A DNA stretch of 64,000 bases from Oribacterium sp. C9 (GTDB lineage Bacteria > Bacillota > Clostridia > Lachnospirales > Lachnospiraceae), in assembly GCF_002007235.1 (NCBI RefSeq), contig NZ_MUHW01000009.1, positions 62,001 through 126,000 of the forward strand. Reading direction: 5' to 3'. The notes under the pieces were generated by a model that was not told the origin of the DNA, did no database searches, and saw nothing but the letters and a program-made list of their open reading frames with translations. Position 1 is the first letter of the stretch. Every line of letters starts with the position of its first letter. This document shows, piece by piece, positions 43,299 to 51,732 of the stretch. The translations under genes were made by a program, and so were the position numbers.

Positions 43299-43799
43299 AT
43301 GAATATCACTTACAAAATCACCAAAGACAATATCAACTGGGAGGAGGTAGCGGGAGTTCTCAAACGCTCCTCCCTTTCAGACCACAGCCCTAAGGAACAG
43401 CAGATAGCTTTTGAAAACAGCTACGCTGTTGTTTTTGTATATGACGATGACAGGATAGTGGGCGTCGCAAGAGCCCTTTCCGACGGTCTTTTTCAGGCCG
43501 CCATATACAACGTGGCACTGGACGAAGAGTATCAGGGGCACGGAATAGGCAGAGAGATGATAAACCGGCTCATAGCCCAGCTCAAAGGTCAGAACATCAT
43601 ACTCTACACCCATCCGAGAACCGTACTCATGTACGAAAAGTTCGGTTTTCGACGTGCAAAGACCGCCCTCGAACTTTTCCAGGCTGGTTCAGAACAGCTT
43701 GAATGGCTTGAAGACACAGGATTCTTCCTTCCGGAGGGTTTCAGATTTGCTGATGAATATAAACGGGAAGACATGAAAGGTCCCGCATGGAGGCATTAG
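43299..43799 (+). CDS. GNAT family N-acetyltransferase
   Basis: A 166-residue GNAT enzyme. The acetyl-CoA loop is EEYQGHGIGREMINRLI at about residues 75-92, preceded by the beta-bulge strand AAIYNVALD and followed by VLMYEKFGFRRA. GGAGG precedes ATG 43299, 16 bases after the M20 gene. A GNAT next to an M20 deacylase and a cystine-type importer is the same pairing as in the Bacillus S-(2-succino)cysteine operons, where the acetyltransferase tags the conjugate and the M20 enzyme removes the tag. The parallel is an inference. Confidence 0.88.
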   Translation: MNITYKITKDNINWEEVAGVLKRSSLSDHSPKEQQIAFENSYAVVFVYDDDRIVGVARALSDGLFQAAIYNVALDEEYQGHGIGREMINRLIAQLKGQNIILYTHPRTVLMYEKFGFRRAKTALELFQAGSEQLEWLEDTGFFLPEGFRFADEYKREDMKGPAWRH

Positions 43800-43871
43800 C
43801 ATTAGAGCATCAGATAAGCTTTGCGTCAGTTTATAATATTCTGTTTTTGTGCATTTCGTAATAAGCAAAAT

Positions 43872-43905
43872 CTATATCTATCCATAGGAATATAGTCTTT
43901 TACAA
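43872..43905 (+). promoter_or_regulatory. organosulfur-island operator 2 with -10 element
   Basis: CTATATCTATCCATAG (43872-43887), 7 bp, GTCTTTTACAA (43895-43905). It has the same spacing as operators 1 and 3 and is the weakest match of the four in its centre. It controls the binding-protein gene at 44018; a GAGAAAAC/GTTTTCTC stem (43946-43992) lies in the leader. Confidence 0.65.
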
Positions 43906-44017
43906 GAATCGTTCGTCTATAGATAATCTCCATAAACATAAAAAAGAGAAAACGTCAGCGCCAATAGTACCATCCATTTGCTATGTTTTCTCAAAAACTA
44001 TAAGAGGAGATAAAGCT

Positions 44018-44911
44018 ATGAAAAAGAGAGTGATATCATCAGCACTCAGTGCATTACTTGCAGCAGGAGTACTTGCAGGCTGCGGAAACACAGTAAAGGT
44101 TCCTGAAGCTTCCGGAACCACCGAAGCTAACACACAGGAAACCACGGAAACTCAGACTTCGGATGAAAAAGCTGACGTAACAGTTATCCATGCGGCAACA
44201 AGCGCCCACCCGAGACCTTTTACCTACATCGATGAAGACGGAAACCTCACAGGTCAGAACATCGAGCTCATTAAGGCTGTCTTTGACAAGCTCCCGCAAT
44301 ATGAACTTGAAATTGAAGTCACCGAATTTTCTTCCATCTTCACCGGAATCGATGCCGGTACCTATGATCTCGGAGTCAACAACATCGCAAAAAATCCTGA
44401 AAGAGAAGCAAAATATCTCTACACAGACCCTGAGATGGTGAACCATTACATCGCTGTCGTGAACAAAGACATTGCCATAGACAGCATCAAGGATCTCACA
44501 GAGCTTGCAGGTAAAAAATATACAGGACCTGCCGGAAACGACAAGACAACAGTAGTTGAGAACTACAATGATGCTCATCCTGATAAAACGATCACCATTG
44601 ACTACACAGATGCAGATCTCCTCACATTGCTCTATGACGTTGAATCCGGTAAGGAAGACTTCCTCATCATGGATGCGCCCATCTACAACGGATATTACGG
44701 CCCGGAATTCAATCTGGATGTCAATATCTTCGACCTTTCAGATGTGAAATCCGCAAGCTACAGCTACTTCATCGTTGCAAAGGACAACACAAAGCTTGCT
44801 GAGGATATAAACGGTGCTCTCAAGCAGGTAATTGATGAAGGTATCTCCACAGAAATCGATATCAAGTACCTGGGTGAGGACTTCAGTCCCCGCATCACAG
44901 AGAATAAATGA
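44018..44911 (+). CDS. amino-acid-type solute-binding lipoprotein 1
   Basis: A 297-residue family 3 solute-binding protein. Lipobox VLAGC (Cys about residue 22), Thr/Glu linker to about 52, then a two-lobe domain starting VTVIHAATSAHPRPFTYIDEDGNLTGQNIELIKAVF, with SSIFTGIDAGTYDLGVNN and LIMDAPIYNG. AGAGGAG precedes ATG 44018. It shares architecture and about a third of residues by eye with the second binding protein at 46116. Two binding proteins for one permease/ATPase pair imply two related ligands. Confidence 0.9.
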   Translation: MKKRVISSALSALLAAGVLAGCGNTVKVPEASGTTEANTQETTETQTSDEKADVTVIHAATSAHPRPFTYIDEDGNLTGQNIELIKAVFDKLPQYELEIEVTEFSSIFTGIDAGTYDLGVNNIAKNPEREAKYLYTDPEMVNHYIAVVNKDIAIDSIKDLTELAGKKYTGPAGNDKTTVVENYNDAHPDKTITIDYTDADLLTLLYDVESGKEDFLIMDAPIYNGYYGPEFNLDVNIFDLSDVKSASYSYFIVAKDNTKLAEDINGALKQVIDEGISTEIDIKYLGEDFSPRITENK

Positions 44912-45081
44912 GTCCTGCCATGAAGATAACATCAGTAGATATCATAAAGCTACATGTACTTCCTATAGCAGGAAAGTATAGAGTATAAAACAATATAAAT
45001 AAGTGCCAAAAATCGACGTACAGCCGGTCCGTGGTTTTCCCTGACCGGCCACATCATTAATACAGAAAAGGAGCAGAAAAA

Positions 45082-46011
45082 ATGGCAAAAACATATGACA
45101 GTATTCTGGAACTTGTGGGACATACTCCCATAGTTCAGCTTCACAAGCTTGAAGAGCATGAGCACACGGCAGCACATATTTTTGCAAAGCTTGAGTTCTT
45201 TAATCCTACCTCCAGTGTAAAGGCACGCCCTGCACTCAATATGGTGGAGGAAGCAGAAAGGGACGGAAGGCTTAAGCCGGGCGGAACCATCATCGAGGGA
45301 ACAAGCGGAAACACAGGAATAGGTCTTGCCGCCATTGCAGCAGCAAAGGGCTATAAATGTATCATCTGTATGCCTGATAACCTGTCTAAAGAGCGACTCC
45401 TTACACTAAAGAGCTATGGTGCAGAGGTGGTACTTACAGACGGAGCGCTCAATATGGCGGGTGCAGGTGCCAAGGCTGCCGAGATACTGGAAAAAACTCC
45501 CGGCGGAGTGATCATGGGACAGGGCGGAAATCCGGCAAATCCGGGATCTCATTACAAAACAACCGGTCCTGAGATATGGGAGGATCTTGATGGCAATGTA
45601 GACATTTTCCTTGCAGCCTCCGGAACCGGCGGAACCATCTCCGGAGCAGGTGAATTCCTTCGTGAAAAGAAACCTGATGTGGAGATCATCGCAGTGGAGC
45701 CTAAGGGAAGTCCGGTTCTTAATGGCGGCGAACCGGGACCTCACAAGATTCAGGGCATCGGAGGCGGTCTTACACCTCCTGTAACAAAGGCAGAACTTTT
45801 CAACGAAGTAATAGACGTAACAGATGAAGATGCCTATGCCTACGCAAGGCTCATTCCTAAGCTTGAGGGATTCTCTGTAGGTATTTCTTCAGGTGCTGCT
45901 CTCTATGCCGCTGTCCAGGTGGCAAAGCGCCCTGAAAATGCAGGAAAGAACATAGTGACCATCATTCCTGACAATGGTGACCGATACCTTTCCGGAGACC
46001 TGTATTTGTAA
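45082..46011 (+). CDS. cysteine synthase-like PLP enzyme (divergent CysK paralogue)
   Basis: A 309-residue fold-type II PLP enzyme. The PLP lysine is K47 in NPTSSVKARPALNM, and the substrate loop is E72-G-T-S-G-N-T, where CysK normally has [33 protein letters not shown] and the C-terminal PDNGDRYLSGDLYL are conserved. The PETMS-x-ERR segment of CysK is PDNLSKERLL here. These changes near the active site suggest an altered nucleophile or donor compared with the canonical copy at 49572. GGAG precedes ATG 45082; a GCCGGTC/GACCGGC hairpin (45023-45049) sits in the leader. Confidence 0.85.
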   Translation: MAKTYDSILELVGHTPIVQLHKLEEHEHTAAHIFAKLEFFNPTSSVKARPALNMVEEAERDGRLKPGGTIIEGTSGNTGIGLAAIAAAKGYKCIICMPDNLSKERLLTLKSYGAEVVLTDGALNMAGAGAKAAEILEKTPGGVIMGQGGNPANPGSHYKTTGPEIWEDLDGNVDIFLAASGTGGTISGAGEFLREKKPDVEIIAVEPKGSPVLNGGEPGPHKIQGIGGGLTPPVTKAELFNEVIDVTDEDAYAYARLIPKLEGFSVGISSGAALYAAVQVAKRPENAGKNIVTIIPDNGDRYLSGDLYL

Positions 46012-46021
46012 TAGTTAAAAC

Positions 46022-46055
46022 TTATATCCACCCATAAGGACCTAGTCTTATACAA
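46022..46055 (+). promoter_or_regulatory. organosulfur-island operator 3 with -10 element
   Basis: TTATATCCACCCATAA (46022-46037), 7 bp, GTCTTATACAA (46045-46055), the last 11 bases identical to operator 1. It starts 10 bp after the stop of the CysK-like gene and controls the second binding protein. Confidence 0.75.
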
Positions 46056-46115
46056 ATAGCAAAATTCTTTGCATAATGTCATCTATCAAAAGAAATTCAC
46101 GCCGAGGAGGGTATT

Positions 46116-47030
46116 ATGAAGAGAACAACATTTTCAAAAGTAATCACAGCAGGTCTTTTTGCATCATTCCTTACAGCTTCACTTACAGGTTGTGGTGGTT
46201 CCTCAGTTCCCGCTGCATCAGATACAGCCGCTTCCGAGACAACCAAAGCTCCTGAAGAAGCAGCAAAAGAAGTAAAGACCATCCATGCTGTAACGGGCGG
46301 CGGTCCAAAGCCATATGTATTTGTGGATGAGAACAACCAGCCTACAGGTTACGACATAGAAGTTCTGAAGGCAGCTTTCGACATCATCCCTGAATATGAT
46401 CTTGATATCGAAGTTACAGATTTCTCATCAGTTTTTGCCGGACTCAGCGCAGGCAAGTACCAGATCGGTGTGAACAACTTCTCATACAACGAAGAGCGTT
46501 CCAAGTCCTATCTCTATTCACTTCCATATGACAAGGTAAGCTACGTGTTCGTTTACGGAAAGGATAAACAGCCTGTCACATCACTAAAGGATGCCGCAGG
46601 ATTCTCCTTTGAGGGAGGTGCCGGTGTTTCCGTTACCAATGCCATTGAATCATGGAACGACCTTAACCCGGATGCGAAAATCGATATAACCTACACTGAG
46701 GCTGATACAACAGTAACTCTTCAGCACATTCAGGACGGAGAGACTGATTTCGGAATCATTGACGGCCCGATGTATACCGCCTACGTTGATGAATACGGTT
46801 TCGACATCAACAAGCACGAGATTCCGGATGAGGAAACAAAGCTCATCGCCGACAATCTTTACGCATATTTCCTTCTTCCAAAGGGAGAAGAGGAGCTCAG
46901 AGAAGTTCTTGACGAAGCTATCATCAAGTTAAAGGAAGACGGAACCCTGAAGAAGCTCTCAGAGCAGTTCTTCGGCGGAGTAGATCAGTCTCCCGAAAAG
47001 GAAAAGCTTGAAGCCGGAAAGACAAACTGA
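46116..47030 (+). CDS. amino-acid-type solute-binding lipoprotein 2
   Basis: A 304-residue family 3 solute-binding protein with lipobox SLTGC (Cys about residue 26), an Ala/Thr/Glu linker, and a mature domain beginning VKTIHAVTGGGPKPYVFVDENNQPTGYDIEVLKAAF. It keeps SSVFAGLSAGKYQIGVNN and FGIIDGPMY, and ends in LKEDGTLKKLSEQFFGG. GAGGAGG precedes ATG 46116. Similar in size and lobes to the protein at 44018 but with different ligand-pocket residues, so it probably delivers a second sulfur compound to the permease at 39183. Confidence 0.9.
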   Translation: MKRTTFSKVITAGLFASFLTASLTGCGGSSVPAASDTAASETTKAPEEAAKEVKTIHAVTGGGPKPYVFVDENNQPTGYDIEVLKAAFDIIPEYDLDIEVTDFSSVFAGLSAGKYQIGVNNFSYNEERSKSYLYSLPYDKVSYVFVYGKDKQPVTSLKDAAGFSFEGGAGVSVTNAIESWNDLNPDAKIDITYTEADTTVTLQHIQDGETDFGIIDGPMYTAYVDEYGFDINKHEIPDEETKLIADNLYAYFLLPKGEEELREVLDEAIIKLKEDGTLKKLSEQFFGGVDQSPEKEKLEAGKTN

Positions 47031-47171
47031 GACCTGATGATCAATGACACTATCTAACATCATAACTTTAAGCTGAATGCTTCTTCACAGGCGTTCTAAT
47101 GCTTATATCATTCTATGCGTAATTTTCAATTCAACTATTTAAAATCCAAGTATTAACAAAAAATATAGCTC

Positions 47172-47201
47172 ATGTCCGCCGTCCAAAAAACCGGCGGACA
47201 T
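47172..47201 (+). other. leader hairpin before GHR-like gene 2
   Basis: ATGTCCGCCG and CGGCGGACAT form a perfect 10-bp stem around an A-rich loop, 7-8 bases before AAGGAGG. No T run follows, so it is more likely an RNA-processing or stability element than a terminator. Confidence 0.7.
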
Positions 47202-47217
47202 ATTTAAAGGAGGATAT

Positions 47218-48255
47218 ATGTCACAGTACGAAGCATCAGCATGCTCTTTAGCCCGACACAGGCAGCGGATCACAGAACAGGATCTTTCTTTCGGAAAGGT
47301 TGCAACTTCAGAAAAAAAGGGTGAGATAGCATCAAATGGCGCCTTTGTGCGACAGAAAAACAGATTTGATACACCCTTTGGCAGCAAGGAAGGGGAGCTT
47401 CCTGTAGAAAAGGGAAGATACAGACTTATATGGACCCCACTCTGCCCCTGGGCCACAAGACAGGTCATAGCCTTTAAGCTTCTGGGAATAGGAGAAGATG
47501 TAATAAGCGTCGGAAAGGTAGCTCCTGTGAGAACCGACAAGGGATGGGAGTTCTCCCTTGATGAAGGAGGAGTGGATCCGGTTCTCGGAATCAGATACCT
47601 GCCAGAGATCTATGCAGCCACAGATCCCGAATATCAGGGCAGAGCCACTGTACCGACTATAGTGGATGTAAAGACAAAAAAAGTGGTGAATAACGACTAC
47701 CACAGACTTACAAATTACTGGGAGACCGTCTGGAAGCCTTTCTGGAAGGAAGATGCGCCCGATCTTTATCCAAAGGAACTCAGGACCGGTATAGATGCCC
47801 TCAATGAAATACTCTTTAACGAAATCAACAATGGTGTTTACAAGGCAGGCTTTGCCGAGACCCAGGAACAGTATGAAGTCAATTACAATCTTGTATTCAA
47901 CAGACTGGACTGGCTTGAAGATCATCTTTCAGAAAACAGATTCCTTTTCGGAGACAGACTGACAGACTCCGATATCCGTCTCTATGTGACTCTCGCAAGA
48001 TTCGATACAGCTTACTATTTCGGATTCAGACTTAATAAAAAGCGTCTCAGAGACTATGACAATCTCTGGAACTATGCAAAGGAGCTTTATTCCATTCCGG
48101 CCTTCAGGGACGCAACGGATTTTGATGCCATAAAGAGAGGCTATCTTCTCGGAGCAGCCGAGAATCCTGACCAGATCCTCCCTGAGGGACCTGACAACAG
48201 TGTCTGGGATGAACCAAACAACAGAGCAGAGAAATTCGGTGTATTAAAATACTGA
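47218..48255 (+). CDS. GHR/xi-GST-like protein 2 (CPWA)
   Basis: A 345-residue glutathionyl-hydroquinone-reductase-like protein. The catalytic motif is C76-P-W-A in TPLCPWATRQ; YQGRATVPTIVD, NNGVYKAGFAETQEQY and the helical-domain [20 protein letters not shown] are characteristic. The family enzymes reduce glutathionyl conjugates through the Cys. However, the ESSEI segment after NN that holds the gamma-glutamyl group is DYHRLTNYWE here, so the co-thiol is probably not glutathione. Compared with paralogue 3 it has an N-terminal extension of about 25 residues containing C9. AAGGAGG precedes ATG 47218. Confidence 0.88.
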   Translation: MSQYEASACSLARHRQRITEQDLSFGKVATSEKKGEIASNGAFVRQKNRFDTPFGSKEGELPVEKGRYRLIWTPLCPWATRQVIAFKLLGIGEDVISVGKVAPVRTDKGWEFSLDEGGVDPVLGIRYLPEIYAATDPEYQGRATVPTIVDVKTKKVVNNDYHRLTNYWETVWKPFWKEDAPDLYPKELRTGIDALNEILFNEINNGVYKAGFAETQEQYEVNYNLVFNRLDWLEDHLSENRFLFGDRLTDSDIRLYVTLARFDTAYYFGFRLNKKRLRDYDNLWNYAKELYSIPAFRDATDFDAIKRGYLLGAAENPDQILPEGPDNSVWDEPNNRAEKFGVLKY

Positions 48256-48307
48256 AATCTTCTAAAACGATGTGAGAGTCATCAGACCCACTTATATCAT
48301 ACATAGC

Positions 48308-48352
48308 CCCCGGCTTCTTTATTCATACATTTAGGCATGCTAACAGCCGGGG
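48308..48352 (+). other. leader hairpin before GHR-like gene 3
   Basis: CCCCGGCT (48308-48315) and AGCCGGGG (48345-48352) form a perfect 8-bp stem around a 29-base AT-rich loop, 8 bases before CGGAGGA. TTATATCATACATAG just upstream resembles the island operator with one base missing. Confidence 0.6.
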
Positions 48353-48373
48353 AAAAATTCGGAGGAATAAAAA

Positions 48374-49366
48374 ATGGCGGTAGTTGATCATGTAACAAGT
48401 AATGAGGTAAAGGCTTCCGGAAAATTCGAACGTCAGCCTAACAGATTCGTGACTCCCTTTGGTGACGGAGAGGGGGAGCTCCCTGTAGAAAAGGGAAGAT
48501 ACAGACTCCTTTGGGCTCCGGTATGCCCATGGGCCAACAGATCCATCATAGTACGTGAGCTTTTAGGCCTTGAGGATGTGATATCCGTAGGGACTCTTGA
48601 TCCCATAAGACCTGATGTTCCCTGGTCTGACTGGTCCTTCACTCTGGATGAGAATGACCGGGATCCAGTCCTTGGGATCAAACTTCTCAGTGAAGCCTAC
48701 AAAAAGGCCGATCCCGACTATAGCGGAAGATTCACTGTTCCCGCAGTGGTTGATCTCGAGACCGGTGCCGTTGTAAATAACGATTATTTCAATCTGACCC
48801 TGTACTACGAAACAGCCTTCAGAAAATTCCATAAAAAAGATGCTCCAGATCTTTACCCTGTGGAACTCAGGGATGAGATAGACAGTCTTAATGCCTACAT
48901 ATTCCACGACATCAACAACGGTGTCTATAAGGCAGGCTTCGCCCAGAGTCAGGAAGCGTACTCCGCAGCATATAAGCTTGTTTTTGATGCCTTTGACACC
49001 CTTGAGGAGCGCCTTTCCGACAGAAGATTTTTATTCGGAGACTACATCACAGAATCTGATATCCGCCTTTATGTGACCCTTGCAAGGTTCGATGTTGCCT
49101 ACTTCAACGGCTTCAGAGTAAATAAAAAGATGCTGAAGGACTATCCAAACCTCTGGGGCTATGCGAGAGACCTTTATGAAGAGCATGCCTTTGGTGGCAA
49201 CACCGATTTCGATGCCATAAAGAAGCATTATCATCTCTGCTGCCTGAAGACAAATCCAAAAAACATACTACCTCTGGGGCCCGACCTTTCCATCTGGAAG
49301 GAGCCGCATGAAAGAGCCAGACTCAGTAAGGATCCTGAGCACAAATACAGAGTTTACAATGACTGA
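48374..49366 (+). CDS. GHR/xi-GST-like protein 3 (CPWA)
   Basis: A 330-residue paralogue of the preceding protein, close in length to typical YqjG proteins. The catalytic motif is C51-P-W-A in APVCPWANRSII; YSGRFTVPAVVD and NNGVYKAGFAQSQEAY are conserved. The segment after NN is DYFNLTLYYE instead of ESSEI. The C-terminus FDAIKKHYHLCCLKTNPKNI carries the family's Phe-Asp...His-Tyr pattern plus a Cys-Cys pair. Three such paralogues in one island suggest a stepwise or broad-range reaction on S-conjugates. Confidence 0.88.
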   Translation: MAVVDHVTSNEVKASGKFERQPNRFVTPFGDGEGELPVEKGRYRLLWAPVCPWANRSIIVRELLGLEDVISVGTLDPIRPDVPWSDWSFTLDENDRDPVLGIKLLSEAYKKADPDYSGRFTVPAVVDLETGAVVNNDYFNLTLYYETAFRKFHKKDAPDLYPVELRDEIDSLNAYIFHDINNGVYKAGFAQSQEAYSAAYKLVFDAFDTLEERLSDRRFLFGDYITESDIRLYVTLARFDVAYFNGFRVNKKMLKDYPNLWGYARDLYEEHAFGGNTDFDAIKKHYHLCCLKTNPKNILPLGPDLSIWKEPHERARLSKDPEHKYRVYND

Positions 49367-49403
49367 AATATGAGATCCCGGACTGCACGGCAATAAGTAA
49401 ACA

Positions 49404-49437
49404 CTATACCCACCTATAAACTTCAGGTAATATCCGA
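49404..49437 (+). promoter_or_regulatory. organosulfur-island operator 4 with -10 element
   Basis: CTATACCCACCTATAA (49404-49419), 7 bp, GTAATATCCGA (49427-49437) with a -10-like TAATAT. The dyad differs from operator 1 by one base. It lies 153 bp before cysK; a GTCCAT/ATGGAC stem (49516-49544) is in the leader. Confidence 0.75.
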
Positions 49438-49571
49438 TTCCACCATACCGTGCTAAGATTTATCCATCAAAACAAAAAGATCTGCCGGATCTAAAAACTT
49501 AGACATTGGCATACAGTCCATCGCAAAGCGAAATCAAAATGGACAAATAAACAGGAAAGGTCGGTATCATT

Positions 49572-50507
49572 ATGTCAGACATCAGAGAAAGCGCACTGGA
49601 ACTTATAGGTGGAACACCTCTTTTAAAGCTTAACGGCTACAGCAAAAAGGCGGGAGCAGAAAACGCAACCATCCTTGCAAAGCTTGAGTATCTCAATCCT
49701 GCAGGATCAGTAAAGGACAGAGTAGCCCTCAGCATGATCGAGGATGCTGAAAAGAGCGGCAAGCTTAAGCCGGGCGCTACCATCATCGAGCCCACAAGCG
49801 GAAATACAGGAATCGGTCTTGCGGCTGTTGCTGCTGCAAAGGGCTACAGAGCCATCCTTACACTTCCGGACACCATGAGCGTTGAGAGAAGAAATCTTCT
49901 CAAGGCTTACGGCGCAGAGATCGTTCTCACAGAGGGTGCAAAGGGCATGAAGGGTGCCATAGAGAAGGCTTCGGAGCTTGAGAAGGAGATCGATGGTGCC
50001 ATCATACTCGGACAGTTCGTAAATCCTGCAAACCCTGCAGTACATAAGGCAACAACAGGTCCTGAGATCTGGAAACAGACTGACGGTAAAGTAGATATCT
50101 TCGTCGCAGGTGTAGGTACAGGCGGAACCATCACAGGTGTAGGCGAGTACTTAAAGGAGCAGAATCCTGATGTAAAGATAATCGCTGTTGAGCCTGCAAC
50201 AAGCCCTGTTCTTTCCAAGGGTACAGCCGGTCCACACAAGATTCAGGGAATCGGTGCCGGTTTCGTTCCGGATACTCTCAACACAAAGGTATATGATGAA
50301 GTAATCGCCATCGAGAACGAGGATGCTTTCGCAGAGGGCAAGCGCTTCGCAATTTCAGAGGGTATCCTTGTGGGCATTTCATCAGGCGCAGCTCTGAAGG
50401 CCGCAACTATCGTTGCAAACCGTGAAGAGAACAAGGGTAAGACCATAGTGGTTCTTCTTCCTGATTCAGGCGACAGATACCTTTCAACACCGCTTTTTGC
50501 TGACTGA
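49572..50507 (+). CDS. cysK: cysteine synthase (O-acetylserine sulfhydrylase)
   Basis: A 311-residue canonical CysK, which makes cysteine from O-acetylserine and sulfide with PLP. The PLP lysine is K48 in [59 protein letters not shown] and [10 protein letters not shown] all fit. It is followed by a C-S lyase and a gamma-type PLP enzyme in one transcript under operator 4. It would capture sulfide released by those enzymes. Its codon use looks highly adapted, suggesting strong expression. Confidence 0.95.
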   Translation: MSDIRESALELIGGTPLLKLNGYSKKAGAENATILAKLEYLNPAGSVKDRVALSMIEDAEKSGKLKPGATIIEPTSGNTGIGLAAVAAAKGYRAILTLPDTMSVERRNLLKAYGAEIVLTEGAKGMKGAIEKASELEKEIDGAIILGQFVNPANPAVHKATTGPEIWKQTDGKVDIFVAGVGTGGTITGVGEYLKEQNPDVKIIAVEPATSPVLSKGTAGPHKIQGIGAGFVPDTLNTKVYDEVIAIENEDAFAEGKRFAISEGILVGISSGAALKAATIVANREENKGKTIVVLLPDSGDRYLSTPLFAD

Positions 50508-50556
50508 AGCACATACCGCTCCGGTGAAGATCTTGCACCGGCATAAGGGGGAGATT

Positions 50557-51732
50557 ATGGGTAACTACGATTTCGACAGCATTCACAACAGAAAAAATAC
50601 AGACAGCATCAAGTGGGACTTCGGTATGCAGCGAATGGGCAGAGATGATCTTCTTCCCCTTTGGGTCGCAGACATGGATTTCAGACTTCCCGATGAGGTT
50701 TTAAAAAATATCTCAAAGAGAGTGGAACATGGTATCTTTGGATACACAGATCCCGGAGATGAATATTTAAACGCAGTAAGCAACTGGTTTGAAAGAAGAC
50801 ATGGCTTTTCCGTAAAAGGAAAAGCCATAACTGTTACTCCGGGAGTTGTATATGCCATAGGGCTCTCCATAAGAGCCTTCACTAAGCCGGGAGACTCTGT
50901 AATAATTCAACAGCCGGTTTACTATCCCTTCAAGGATATCATAGAACTTAATGACCGGAAGGCAGTGAACAATCAGCTGATCTATAAGGATGGCCATTAC
51001 GAGATAGACTTTGAGGATTTTGAGAAAAAAATCATTGAAAATGAAGTAAAACTCTTTATCCTCTGCAGTCCCCACAATCCCGTGGGAAGAGTATGGTCGA
51101 AAGCGGAGCTTACCAAACTTGGAGAAATCTGTGCCGCACATGATGTGTACGTTTTCTCAGATGAAATTCACTCTGATTTCGTTTACCCCGGGCATGAGCA
51201 CATTCCTTTCATTACTCTGGATGAAAAGCTCACAAAGAAGCTCATAGTGGGAACCAGCGCCAGCAAGACCTTTAACCTGGCAGGCCTCCAGACCGCCAAT
51301 ATCTTCATCCCTGATGACAGAATGCACAGAGCCTTTAATCTGGAAAACGCAAGAAACGGTTACAGCCAGCCAAACACTCTTGGAATGACCGCAACCCTGT
51401 CGGCATATCAGAACGGAGAAGAGTGGCTCGAGGAGCTTCTTGTTTACCTCGAAGAAAATCTTCAGTTTGTGAGAGATTTCTTAAAGGAGAAGCTGCCTAA
51501 GGTAAAGCTCATTGAACCGGAGGGAACCTATCTTATCTGGCTTGATTTCTCCGAAGTCACAGATGACCATAAGCAGCTTGAAGACATCATAGTTAACAAA
51601 GCTAAGCTTTGGCTTGATCCTGGAGCCATTTTCGGACGGGAGACGGCTTTATTTGAAAGAATAAATATAGCCTGTCCACGAAGCATAATAAGGGAGGCAT
51701 TAGAACGCTTATATGAAGGATTACAGTATTGA
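50557..51732 (+). CDS. MalY/PatB-type cystathionine beta-lyase (C-S lyase)
   Basis: A 391-residue aminotransferase-fold PLP enzyme of the MalY/PatB family, which cleaves cystathionine and other S-substituted cysteines to thiol, pyruvate and ammonia. The PLP lysine is K237 in GTSASKTFNLAGLQ; LPLWVADMDFRLP, CSPHNPVGRVW, SDEIHSDFVY and GTYLIWLDF are signature stretches. ATG 50557 has AGGGGGAG before it; an in-frame start at 50497 overlaps cysK and is unlikely. The last 20 bases overlap the next gene. In the island it could release sulfur from cysteine conjugates. Confidence 0.92.
   Translation: MGNYDFDSIHNRKNTDSIKWDFGMQRMGRDDLLPLWVADMDFRLPDEVLKNISKRVEHGIFGYTDPGDEYLNAVSNWFERRHGFSVKGKAITVTPGVVYAIGLSIRAFTKPGDSVIIQQPVYYPFKDIIELNDRKAVNNQLIYKDGHYEIDFEDFEKKIIENEVKLFILCSPHNPVGRVWSKAELTKLGEICAAHDVYVFSDEIHSDFVYPGHEHIPFITLDEKLTKKLIVGTSASKTFNLAGLQTANIFIPDDRMHRAFNLENARNGYSQPNTLGMTATLSAYQNGEEWLEELLVYLEENLQFVRDFLKEKLPKVKLIEPEGTYLIWLDFSEVTDDHKQLEDIIVNKAKLWLDPGAIFGRETALFERINIACPRSIIREALERLYEGLQY

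Noticed and set aside
44950-44985. CTATAGCAGGAAAGTATAG as an operator before the CysK paralogue
   Set aside because: The arms are too far apart (N9) and the CCACC-like centre is missing.
47103-47118. Fifth sulfur-island operator (TTATATCATTCTATGC) before GHR-like gene 2
   Set aside because: Only the left arm matches and no -10-like element occurs 7 bp later.
38966-49571. SAM riboswitch or T-box leader in the sulfur island
   Set aside because: No T-box antiterminator signature or SAM-I core was seen in any leader; the repeated feature is the protein-type dyad.
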